Shown here piece after piece: positions 13,201 to 25,202 of a stretch of 64,000 bases of DNA. The DNA is from Lycorma delicatula (Eukaryota > Arthropoda > Insecta > Hemiptera > Fulgoridae), in NCBI RefSeq assembly GCF_047948215.1, contig NC_134455.1:168002575-168066574 (forward strand), read 5' to 3'. Positions within the stretch are counted from its first letter, which is position 1. Each line of letters opens with the position of its first letter. The position numbers and the translations under genes were made by a program. The notes below the pieces were generated by a model that was not told the DNA's origin, made no database searches, and saw only the letters and a program-made list of their open reading frames with translations.

Positions 13201-14131
13201 TACTTCATTATTAAAAAAAATTTTAAGGTAATATTTTAAAATTGAAAAAGGATGGAATTAAAATTTCATTGAGAATTATTACGCCCCAAACATTGTTGTA
13301 TTTTCTAACTGTATTAAAAACGCATCATTATAAAACAATCAAAAAAATAAATGAATTCCAGACTTTCAGAATATTTTTTCTATTAATTTCACTGGCCTTA
13401 AAATGTATCAATAAAAAAAAAACTTTGTGTAGACGACATATATTGTTATCTAAGTTTTTCTGCTGCGTGTATTATACCTCAGGACAGATTAGCAGATTAA
13501 CTCAGGGTGAACATTTTATTACTCTTAACTGATAAAATTAATCGATCTATAATATTTTTATTATTTTATTTATGTAAAGAAATACTTAAATAAAATATCA
13601 TAATTTAATTACAGGAACTCAATCGGTACCAAACCGATTATTAGTTAATAATAAAATGAAAAATATCTTTACATATTTAGGATACATAATTTATATTACA
13701 ATTCCTTTTTTTAGATCTAGATCTGCAGAATTTTATTTATGAGTAAATATATTTAGAAACACATTTTACAATAATTACATAACGTTTTTCCATTTTATTT
13801 AGAAAATATTATTTTTAGGGAATATTATTTTCCGCGTTTCGGAGAATTGTTATAACTTAGAAGATAGGCACATATTATATCCGAACCTGTATGAATTTAT
13901 TTTTGAGTTTTATTGTTTTCATTCTTTATTCAAATTTCTATTTTATTTATTACATAAAATATAAAAATTATATAACTACAATTTTTGTTCGTAATACAGA
14001 AACTCATTATAAGTTTCTGTTACGATAAGAACTGTTATTCACTCATGAAATTGTGAATCCGAAATGATTCGGATATCGATATTACTTTACGTTTATTAAT
14101 TTTCATTCGGAACTTGTATAAAAAATACTAC
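10201..14131. other. AT-rich DNA, no gene recognised
   Basis: AT-rich sequence with no supported gene. The open frame at 13,242-13,532 (plus, 96 codons) is lysine-, isoleucine- and leucine-rich, lacks a recognisable domain and has nothing beside it to support translation. I regard it as a chance frame. Confidence 0.6.
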
Positions 14132-14289
14132 GGAGATTTTTTTTTTGAGTTACGGCTTTAACTACTAAGGTCATTAGCCCCATGGAAATTTGTAGCGTCT
14201 GAAAAATTACCATGTCTGACCCGTATTTGAATCCGGGACCTCCGAATGAAATACGGAGATGATACTATTCTGCCACGGAGATTGGTTAT
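14132..14289 (-). mobile_element. tRNA-derived SINE, family A, copy 1
   Basis: On the minus strand this matches the copies at 38,320 and 63,041. It has a head with CAATCTCCGTGGC (A-box region), a middle CGGAGGTCCCGG, a B-box-like GGATTCAAATA (14,224-14,234), then GGGTCAGACATGGTAATTTTTCAGACG. The 3' end runs into an A-rich tract, read as T10 at 14,137-14,146 on the plus strand. This arrangement, split RNA polymerase III promoter then A-rich tail, is that of a tRNA-derived SINE. The head has several changes against the other copies. Target-site duplications are not obvious. Confidence 0.75.
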
Positions 14290-17200
14290 AAATGAACGTA
14301 TTTGTGATGTATATCATTCATAAACTGCACGCGATTCCACTGAAAAACTGATAATTATATATGATGAGTTAAAGTAAGTCAACAATTGTTCCAATGATTT
14401 ATGCACGCGTCATGAAATTGTGATTTATTTAAAAAAAAAAAAAGAAGCGAATACTGTGTGGGATAAATAAACAGTGACGTAACTGACATTAGGACACTTA
14501 CTCGTTTAATTAAAACGATATAATTTTTTGTAGAAAATATTGGTAAATTACATTTAAGTATAAAGATGTATTTAATTTGGATTTCTACTTGCATTATCTT
14601 GTAATCATTTAATGGGGTTGACAGACTTAACAACGTTATTTAGCTATTTTTTAAAAATGAATCCGAGGTCAAATTGTATGAAACAAACGAACGTTTTTCT
14701 CCATTGTTTTAAAAATCTTTAAAGAATTATATTTGTCGCCTCGCCTTTCTTTTGTTATTTCAACTGAATTTAAAGAGTGAAGTGCTTTATCATGGATGGA
14801 AGCGTTGTTTTTTTTTTTATTATTATTCCTTCGTTTAACAGATTGTTTCTGGATGACCAAACTTAGAATAATGAATGTTCTTCCAACAGTTGCGCTGCGT
14901 AAACCATTGTGACATTTACTATTCAGTTATTTTATCATATTATTGTACTCGTTTGTTTTGTAATCAAATTTAATTCTTTTTAACGATTTGTTCTTATTCA
15001 CAGTAAATTGTGCATGTAATTCTTAGAAAATGAAGATTAATTCATCTCACGAGGAAGCGTTTTAAGCAGGCATTGTGCGTTTGATTTAAAGTTAAAAATT
15101 AAATAAACATTTCCCTTTTTTTATTCTTGGATGTAGACTTTGACCAGAATTATTGTAACATTTCAATATCAAAAAATATTTAATTAAGTATTTTTTGTTT
15201 GTTTCAGGTAGCTATTTCATTTTATGATTCTTATATAAATTATTAGCGGTTATGTAAGTATACGAATGTAAATATTTTAATTAACGTAACTGAATTTATC
15301 AAACGTTAACATTATACAAAAAAGTCCGTTATATTCACTCCCGGCATTTCAATTCAATTACTACTCGTTAATTACAAAGTTACTGGTGATCCTAGCTTTC
15401 TGATTTGTGCGACCTTGGATGCGTTTCTATGTTGAGCACGCTCTATAATTTTTCACGTATTGCTGTAATATTAAATTTATTTTAGTTCTTAGGAACCATT
15501 AAGTTGTACGTTCTTCTGCCTAATATAACGCTTTTGAAATTTTCTGCATATGCACACACGCATAAATTCATTAATACAAGTAACCTTAATCGAGTTTTGC
15601 ATAACTTACTAAAAAAACGAAAAATATGCCTTCCTACCACGAATCGCAACCGATAATTGAATCCAACTATACCTTTCTGTCATCGGTTTATGAACATATT
15701 ATTTTAAAAAGGTATTTTATTACGCTGAAGCGATGTACGATTTTTCTAAAATTTGTATCGCTGAGAATAAAACTGCTTCTGTATTTCAACAAATGAAGCA
15801 AACCGGCGAATGAAATAAGAAAAAGTCTCATTTCCATAGAGTAAGATAGTCGAAACCATAAAATCGTAACTGCGTCTTCTTTTTAACGTTTGAAAGTTCT
15901 ATGAAGGTAAATGGCATGTCTATTGAAACCGATTTTATTTCTTGATTACTTTTGTATATTAGTACCGACCTAATTAAAAACGTTTTATTAATCTGACTCC
16001 TGATCACTTCTAAAATAATTTTTCCAACGTTATAGAGGTTGAAAAAATCTTGAGGAATAAATCTCAAAAGGAAATCATGCTCCTGACTAATAATAATCAA
16101 GTGTACCCAATTCTGTGCTCGTAACGTGATCGGGTGAAAACTAGCCGATTGAAGAAATTATTTTATCGGAATTTATTTTCCGAACCGTAAGAAAAGTACT
16201 GTTTTAGTAAAGAATCTCTTTAAAAATTACCGCTTGATGTTAAACAATTTTTCCCCTCTGTCCTCGTTTTTGCCTTATTGTTAAAATATAAATTTTTTGA
16301 CTGATGCATGATCTACTGAAACACAACTTATCCACGTGTCAGTACATTTATACAAAGTTAAGTTTTCCAATAGCATACACTGTTATTGTTTACATTTTTG
16401 TTGTATAAAAAAAAATAGTTGTTTCTTTCATATAACTTTGTAATCGATATTTGACCCTTAATGTATTTAACGGATGGGTATTGATTGTATCATTCATTTT
16501 ATCCTCAACTTGTACGGGTATGCGATAGTTTTACATATTATGATACTTATTTTCTCATAATTGTGTCGATGAATTTATTTTATAATGAAGAGTCCTTCCA
16601 CTCCCAGATATTTACACGATAGATTGTCGTAGGAATAAAAACAATTATCCGATTAACCCGTTTTCCCGTTGTAGTCTCCTCCAGTTAAACCCGGTGTTCT
16701 CATCTGCTGAAATAGAATGGAAGCTGTTTGTATTACACAATGTACTGTTACATTAAATTTATATAATACCTGTTTTAGCTTATTTTAGACAAGTTGCACT
16801 ATTACATATCTGTTAAATTTCGTTTATTATTTTATAACTCCTGTTCAAGGGGCTGTTATTTTATAGCGTATCATTGAGTGGTTAGTAATTTTTGTTAGTA
16901 AATAATCCATACATCGGGTTCGAAATAGTTTTACGTGTTATTTTATAATTTTAATCCAGCATTTATAGTAATAACGGCAACAATATTATTACTATTATTA
17001 CCGGTACTCTTTACAATATTTACCTTAAGTGCAAATTGTTCTGGTTAAAATAAAATCTTTTTAATAAATTTTTAAAGGTGTAAAAAGTTTAAATTCGTCG
17101 TTAATAATCATGTATTATGTGTAAAGAACTTATAGCCCATTGGAACCGGCGTAAATTATTTTTATGCATTAACCAACTTTATTCATTTATTTATTTTTAA

Positions 17201-20200
17201 CTTCCAGATAATTACCGTATTTTAGAAAATTAAGTTGTAATTTTTTTATAGCCTTGTTTTCAGGCATTTCTCTTTAATAACTTGATAATAACAGCTTTTG
17301 AGTAACGGTTTGGCTATATTAGAGTTGGATGGTCGTTGATGATGTTATTTAAAAGTTTATTGAAGTTTAACCATCATCTTTATTAAAGCAGTTATGACTG
17401 TTCATTTTCTTTTTTACTAGGATAGTAATATATGTATATATTTTCATGCATCAGCATCCTAGTTTGGATGTGGTAAGCACGCTTAAGTATTAATTACAAA
17501 CAAAAATTTATAAGAACAAAAATAAGAAACAAAAATACAGTTAAGTAGAATTCGATGTAAAAGGGTGAAAAATCCTCCAATAAAACAAAGAAGCCGATTT
17601 AGAAAAAAATATTACTCAACACTGTAGGAGTACAATGTTTTTGAACTGTGGAATAATGTTTTGCACATTGTACGAACATCTACGCTAAACTTGACTGATG
17701 ATAATTTTTCTAAACATTAAAATTCAGTAACGTAATCCTGTTAGAGCACACTCATCACCACCGCTTCAGTTCCTAAACATTTTCTGAAATGCATTTCAGA
17801 CTCCCGCTAAGTCGGACATGTGTGAATAAACAAAAAGCTGTTAGCATGCTACTTGGATAATAAAGTATATTGCCTTCTTATTCAACCGATCTTATTGTTA
17901 TTAAGATTAGAATTAAGATCGGATGGTCGATTTCATTTTCCGTACGGCCTAGCAAATCTTTCTAGTATTAGAGGTGTAAAAAGCTTAGGGTTAGTTAACG
18001 CTAGGAATTCCTGTTTAAATCCGCTGTTTATTACCAAAATTCTATTTAATATTTAGTACCTATCGAGTAATTTCGTAGTCTAATATGATTTAATGATTCA
18101 CATTCATTTGTCTACGTTATACGCGGTGTAGTTTCTTGATAATCAATAAATTTTTGATAACACTTTATTATGTGAAATGTTTTCATTTCATATTAACTTC
18201 AAAGGTAATGTAGAATCTATTGTTATAAAATTACTTCCTTTTTTTTGGGTTGAGTAGAAAAATTTTTAATTAAATTTTACTAAGTTAATTACACAGAAAT
18301 ATATATACAATTTGTATAAACTTGTACATTTCTGCGCTCAGATTTTTTTTTTACATTTTCGTTTAAAAATAATTACAGCAGAGTGAGAATTGTCTGAAAT
18401 TCTAATTAACGAAGTCGCCTTTTCAGAGTTTTCCTTCTCGTTAACTTATTCTAAAACAGCACGGTATTTTTGGTACACACATTTGCTGAATTACAACATC
18501 AAGCAATATTATTATTATTATTACATCTCGTTATTTTTATATCAAGCAACTAGGTTCTATACCTAGTACAACTAAGACGATGCCCGGCTTCGGGTCCATG
18601 TATACTACTCCATTAATAATATATGAATCATTTTAAAGTAGTTTAACTGTGTACAGTTTTAAAGTTTACATCAGTTTAACTGTGTACAATGTACTTTATA
18701 CAAGTTATTTGAGGGCATACAGGATAATTTTATATAAATTCAACACTTTTATTCTTTTTTCAGAAAAAAGAATAAAAATTCCGTACGCGTTTTTGAGTTT
18801 AAAAATGAATGAATTTATATCTACAGTCTTTTTTTTACTCAATATTATGACGCTTGAACTATTTGCTCTTAGGCTTGAAAAAAATTGATGTTTTTTTTCC
18901 TTCTAAAACTATTAAAACTCCCCAATTTGTTGCATTAGAAGAGAAATTTGCTGATAAAATAAAATTATGCCAGATATTTCTACCGCAGATAAAATTTATG
19001 AATTGAAATTTATCCAGTGATCTCAGACTTCCTAAATGAAAAATGGGATAAAAATATATTTTCTTTAACAATTCCAAAGCTTTTATTTTTTTGTAGAAAT
19101 TACTTATTGCATATGGATAAAAAAGGTAATTTTTATTTATTTATTATAACTACAAATTTATACCAATTTTTTGTTTTTGTACTAGCATTTTGTACTAGCG
19201 TAGGTTGAATCGTAAAATGTTTGTTGATACGTACTCTATACGTCGGAGAAAAAGTTATTGTATTTTTGAGTTCATAGAACACATACACACAAAGAAGGCA
19301 TTTATTTAATTAATATCGAAAAGAGAAAACGTTCAAGAATCTTTAAAAATAAATTAAAAATATAAAACTAGATGCCCATTTCAAAAATACTTTTACTGCG
19401 TATAAATAAATAAAAAAATCTATTAACTGGAAAATAATTCAATACCGCTTTGGTCTGTCCAAATCGTGAAAACTGACTTAAAGACTTATTATTCCGCCAA
19501 AAATGATGCAAGTATCGGTACATGTACTACATTAAATACTCTGTAATAGTACAGTGGTGTTAAAAAATATTTATTACAGTTTATATATTTTTAGTGTAAT
19601 AGATTTGCTTTAAATCTTAATAGCTAAAAATTATCATTGCTGATTTTTAAAAAAGATAGAAATTAGGGAAAAAATGTTGCGAGTAATTTTATTGAAAAAA
19701 ATCTACTACTAAAATAAATTACGACGCTTTTAGTTATTGATTCGTTTAAATCTCATTTATTTTCAATTAAATCGGATAATCGGAATACTAATATGATTCA
19801 ACTGATTGTTATATATTTAGATTTTTTTTTAGTAAAATAATATTTATTTATTATTCATGTAAATTATAACATGTTATTGCTGAATTTATCAATTGTAGCT
19901 TTTTTAGTATCCGGTCTTAAATCATTGTTATTAAATGGGTTAATGCAGTAAACCCTCTTAATTTTGTACAGTTATGGTCTTTCTAAAAACATTTATTGCT
20001 ATTGCTTGCTACACAAAAGAAATATAACAGTTTTTAACTTTTTTTGCTTTCAATAGAATTATTTCTGTCTATGAGCTATTTCTTCTTCTACATCGGCATC
20101 GTCGTTTTCTTTTTTCAGTGTTACTTTTATTGACCATAAACCAAAACGCGTCGGTCTGCACCCTATTCTCTCCTCATCAGCTCTGTCCCTGTCACGTTTA

Positions 20201-21109
20201 CAGTATTTATAGCACTCGATAAAGCTGCTATAAATTATGTTATGTTTCATGTATGGAAAACTTTGTCCAGTACAGTTATTTTTCTTTACGGCGTAATATT
20301 GTGTGGTCTCAACAGCAGACTACATGTTATGTCGGAGCGGTCTAAGAGTTATTTTTTTTTCTTATTTTTAATCGGTTGACTCAAATAATTTCTTACCTGT
20401 TTTACATCCAGAAATAATTATTTTATTGTTTATATTTAACTGATTCATCATTATTTACACCTTTTCAATCTGATTTTTTGGACGTAATACTATAATTATG
20501 ATGTTTGAGAAATGGGCCTGTCAATAAATTTCCTACCGTACATTAATTAATCATATCTGATAAGTTTCTTTCTGTATAATTAGTTTTTCCCCATTTATGA
20601 TGGCTTTTCTTCCGAGGATTATGCTTTAAATATTCTGGTAATGTTGTTTATGTAAATTTCTCATCGTTACTTACCAAGATGGCAAAATATTTTAGTTCTG
20701 TTTTCAAACTAAAAATATGTAATAAAAATCAACCGAATTACAGTAAGCTACTCAGATATCATTAAAAAATAAAGTTCACTCCGAAAAAATTACGTGTATT
20801 CAAGCCAGTATTTTTAAAATTATGTTACTTTTATATTATGTTTTACTAAATATACGTTTGTTTACCCGGTTATTATTTTTATTTGCTGCTTCCGAGAAAT
20901 TTACATCCTTTAAAATATTTTCTATTGATGTTTTTCTTATTCAAATATATTGGTTTTACAGATTTTCCATACAAATATTTTTCCATCACGCGTAATGTAA
21001 AAAAGTATTCTCTTCTTTGGGAATTCTAGTTTTGAAAGTTTTATTACAATCGGTGATATATATAATAATTTTAATATTACCGAGAAAAAAACAACTGTAA
21101 CTGATAAGT
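14290..21109. other. AT-rich DNA, no gene recognised
   Basis: AT-rich, with several short chance frames (for example 14,379-14,633 minus; 15,828-16,100 minus; 18,649-18,888 plus) that show no domain, conserved motif or codon bias I can support. A minus-strand frame at 20,059-20,250 has a charged composition (CKRDRDRADEERIG) unlike its neighbours and may be a mobile-element scrap, but I cannot name it. The palindrome at 18,747-18,777 is listed separately. Confidence 0.55.
18747..18777. repeat. Perfect 15-bp palindrome with one-base centre
   Basis: TTTTATTCTTTTTTC (18,747-18,761) is followed by a single A and then by its exact complement GAAAAAAGAATAAAA (18,763-18,777). The AT-rich composition raises the chance of coincidence, but 15 paired bases without a mismatch and almost no loop still stands out. 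Confidence 0.85.
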
Positions 21110-21640
21110 ACTACGACCCGAAGTTTGGTTTATCATCCACTCATCCCACCGGATGGAAAACCGAAACTCAGGCAGGGTAGATCCGTAGACAGAGCTGCAT
21201 CCACCAAATCACAAAGCAGTGACTTTACGGATCTACATAAACCTTGTTGTACGGTCTACATAATCCAGTGAGCGTCTAGCAAAACCCCTTATACTTTCTG
21301 AGGAAGAAACATTTTAGTAAGTATAAGGGAAAGGAGTGATTACTGAGAGAAAGACTACTTTCAATCGAAGTTACGATTACACTATTCATTGAAAACTTGA
21401 GTACCTTTATCCGGAAACAGCACATTAGTGATTAATCTTTTGCGTTGACCGGCTCAAACATATGCAAATCTTTTTCTTCCAAAGATTAAAGCACCATCAG
21501 AAACCGGTTTAAACTTTCCTAATGAGCATTCTTGCGTAAATGGCCGAGATAGTTTTGTGGCGTATGGAAGTATCCTAACTAACCGTTAAGCCAGATACGT
21601 CCTGCAGGATATGATTATTGTTAAGTTTTCTTTCTTTCTA
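21110..21640. other. GC-richer island, identity unknown
   Basis: Base composition rises over about 500 bp between AT-rich flanks. Translation gives only broken frames, one plus-strand stretch near 21,178 reading RSVDRAASTKSQSSDFTDLH before stops appear. I recognise no domain. It could be a fragment of a mobile element or an old exon or promoter; the sequence alone does not decide. Confidence 0.35.
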
Positions 21641-22321
21641 CAGCCAAAGTGTGCACAAATAAAATGAATACATTAGAAAATGGAATTTTAACACGGATAA
21701 ATTTTATGATAAATTTCATAGCGTGAAAACCTAGATCTATACGTATAATAATAAAGTGATATATTTATTGGTTTATTTTATACTTTGGTCTTAACTTGTC
21801 AAGAAATAACCGGTATTTTGTTTACAATGTTCCAGGAATCTTTTTGCACCGATTCGATACGTAGGCCTATATGTAATCTGAATGCGATGTATTTGTGTAT
21901 AGTTGGCTACATCCTTTGTATGAATAATACATGAATGCATTTCGATATCTATATTACATTGATGTGTGGCTATATATGTTTAATTCAACGGATATTTATT
22001 TTAACAATAAAGTTTACTTTTAGTTTATGCATAAATTTTGCTCGAGTTTAAATAATAAAATATTTTATATAAGTGGGACAGCGTTGTTTTACGACTGCTA
22101 CGTTTATATATTTCTTCGTTAACGAAGTAATATACATCATCGGGTTTATTTCTCTTTAAGACGCTTTATGAAGTTAACGGGCGCTATTTGTAAGTATTTG
22201 CTGACGTTAAAAAGCGAAAACTTTTAAAAAGAAACGCTGAATAATGTTAGAATAAAACTGAATAAATGAATTCGATTTTTTTTCTGTTCGCAAGCATGTC
22301 GAGTTTAGAATACGCGGTGGG

Positions 22322-22640
22322 TATAAATATACGAATAAAATAAATAAGATTATAAAGGGAACAAGACGTCGGTGACAGCGCACCGGAAGGTTGCAAGGCT
22401 GGCTGCCCAGTGACGCGGCGACGAAGACCTAGTGAAGCGAGAAATCAATGTACCTGAACGCATTTAAGAGAAAACCAGAACCCCTCCGCCCACACTTTTA
22501 GATGAGAAAAGCCGATCGCTATTCGACCCACAAAAACGCAGCCACAGCCTACGTTCCTTTTTTGATTTTATTTTCACTTAAGGAGGTGATCACCGATGCT
22601 AGTGAACTATGTGCGTGCGTGCAGGTAGATACATCGGATG
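22322..22640 (+). promoter_or_regulatory. Possible promoter and first exon region (weak)
   Basis: A TATAAATA word at 22,322-22,329 precedes a GC-rich stretch (22,360-22,470) by about 35 bases, a plausible spacing for a TATA-driven start. A GTGCGTGCGTGCAG|GTAGAT word near 22,612-22,630 could be a splice donor. The frame 22,502-22,732 shows no recognised domain. TATA-like words are common in AT-rich DNA, so this is a low-confidence inference resting on the coincidence of TATA word, GC island and donor. Confidence 0.2.
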
Positions 22641-22732
22641 AACGGTTCACTAGTCAGACAGGCATCCTCGACCGGTTACGCATAATACATCCCATCTGTT
22701 TCGGGTATATAGGTCTATATATATTAAAATAG

Positions 22733-24639
22733 GCTGTTTCTATGGAAATTTTTAGTTATAAAAGTCTACTGTAATTTCGTTTTCAAAGTCGAAAGGCTAT
22801 TTTATTATTGAATGAACATTTTGACATTTCATATCGTAAAAACACTATACAGGTTAATACTGTAATCGTTAGAAAACGATCGATATTTATTATTTTAATT
22901 CTGCACAGCTAATTAATAATCCTTGTTAGTTTTGCTTGATTATTATATTTGCTTTGTTGTACACTTAGATGAGGTAATTAACATGTTTATGTAGGCGCCG
23001 TTTCAAATTCGAAATTTCAAAATAAAATCTATATTAACTGATTGTTTAATTGAAATACTGAATTCAATTAATGAAGTATTTCGATCATTAGATCCGTGAT
23101 AATAAAATCAAAATCAAATTCTAAGTCATCGTATACATAATAAGTCGTTAATTATAAAATAGCGTGCTGCTATTTCTTTTAAATACAATATCCATCAGAT
23201 TAAAAAAGCGATGTTCGCAATAGAAATTCAAATTCTTTTAGGGGCTCCAGCTTATTATTCTCAGATGGCTCGCTTATTTTGATTGTATTAATTTTTTTAA
23301 AATATTATGTATTCAAACAAGAAGAAAGTCTAACTATAATCTATCATAGTAATTATAACACATATTTTCATTTTGCATTAACTTTATTTAGAATTAAATT
23401 TTTTTTTTGTAGCAAATTTATTGAGCATTTCTCTGATAACAATTTTTATATATTTGCTAGCAGGGAAAACTGGGTTAAAATTCCAAAAAGTAGTTCCTCC
23501 AAAAGTCATTTCAACTTCTATTTTTTACTCTAGACTCTTGTTTTATTTTTTTTTTCACTGAAAATTACAACAAAAAAAATTTTCCAGAGGACGACCAGAC
23601 CCTGACCAAATCCCTAAAAAAAAATCTTTATGTGAAAATAGCATAAATCCTTTTTTTAAATTTTACATAGCTTAAAGGTTTTAAGTTAAAGTATTGGCTT
23701 AAAGGTTTTGAGTTTTTCTAATTATTCTTGGCGAGTCGTTTACTGAGTAATATATAAACTAATATTACAAGTACAACCAATTCAGTATTTAAAAATTTTT
23801 GTTGGTAAACAGTCTTTCCAAATTAACATTTATTTCATATTGTTCGTTTTACTAAAACTTATGAGTGGTAAATATAAAAAAACGAATAAAGGTCTCTCCT
23901 GCAGTCAGAACGTTTGTCAACAGTTTCTTTAAAATTCTGCAAAATGTTTTTTTAACAAAATATTGCAATTTTATTTTTTTGAACTTTGTGATTGTTTTAT
24001 TTTAATTGATAAAGTTCATTCTCGCTAAGTGAAGAACAAAAAAAAAATTGTCTCAGAAAAAGCCTTCTCTCAGGCTGTAATTATTCGTGAAGAAATAGCT
24101 ATTGTAATACGTATCAAAAAAAAATAAAATAAATACATTAGTAAGTTTCGTAGAAATTGATTAGGTCGTTATTGTATTATGTTAGGTAGACAAATATTAA
24201 TCTAAAAATGTAAGGACAAATTTGGTTTGGTTTTATTCCGGTCAAGATACCGTGAAAAAACTCTTTATATATGCATAACCTTAATTTTAGACATAACCAC
24301 TCAAATTGGAAAGGAAAATTATATCAGTTATTGTAAATCATTATTTTTCTTAAATTCTTTTTGATTATTGGAATATAATCATTCATTATTTTTAAATCGT
24401 TATTTTTTCCTTCCTCGATTTTTCGATGTATTTAAATTGGCCATCGGTTTATTCACTTATTATTTAATTTTTCCGTTTTTCAGTATGCGTGTAGAACTAT
24501 TCGAAGTATTCAAAGTAATTAAATATTCCATTCTTTTAGGAGTTGGATTCAACCGTGTACCACGGAGTGGTAAGAGTACTGTGCTATCAAAATAACAACT
24601 CCTCCCAGTGTTTCAATATAAGTTGCCATCTTAAAAAAA
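22733..24639. other. AT-rich DNA, no gene recognised
   Basis: AT-rich sequence with long A and T runs. The short plus-strand frames 23,279-23,533 and 24,368-24,595 look like chance frames. A short direct repeat (CTTAAAGGTTTT with flanking similarity) occurs near 23,670-23,710. Confidence 0.55.
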
Positions 24640-25202
24640 AATCAACCAAGCTACCAAGCTTGTTTTTTGTTTTTTTTTGAAAGGCTTGGTTCTTCGAAGT
24701 TGTTGTCTAGCTTTGGTTGGATGCAGCCGCGTTTTTCATGCTTCGTGCATTTGTGACTATCATTGCGGTTTACTGTTCTGGTTTTGTTGTTTTACGCTTT
24801 ACTGTTTGTTTTTCGTTGTTTCGTGTTGCTGTTAGTAGTTTTGTTCAGTTATTATTTAATTTTTGGTTTTTATTATAGTTTTTGTTGTGTTAGGCTATAC
24901 TTAGCCGATCGTGTTATTCGCTTTTCGTGATTTTATTGCGTCAAGTGTCACTTTTGTTTTGTTAATTATTATTATTTATTTTGTTAATTATTTATTGGTA
25001 ACCACAGGGGTTTGATTTATTAATCTTGTTGCTTACATTTGTCTAGTAGAGTATGCTTAGTCGAATATTTTATTTAGTTGGACTTAGGAATATTTTCATA
25101 TAATCATAAAAGGAAAAGGAGGGAAATTTTGAAAATTTGTCTTTCCTCCGACAGTGCTGCAATATTTACATTTGTATTTAGAAAATTTTTACTGTTGTCA
25201 TC
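24640..25202 (+). mobile_element. 5' leader of the R1/I-like LINE
   Basis: Composition changes near 24,640 from AT-rich flank to a T- and G-rich leader (TTTTGTTGTT-type words) that runs up to the ORF1 start at 25,203. In R1/I-clade LINEs the 5' UTR carries the internal RNA polymerase II promoter; no specific element was identified here. The 5' boundary is inferred from composition only. Confidence 0.45.

Noticed and set aside
13242..13532. 96-codon frame as a small gene
   Set aside because: Lys/Ile/Leu-rich composition follows from AT-richness; no motif, no supporting context.
15828..16100. 90-codon minus-strand frame as a small gene
   Set aside because: Composition is chance-like and there is no recognisable domain or neighbouring gene structure.
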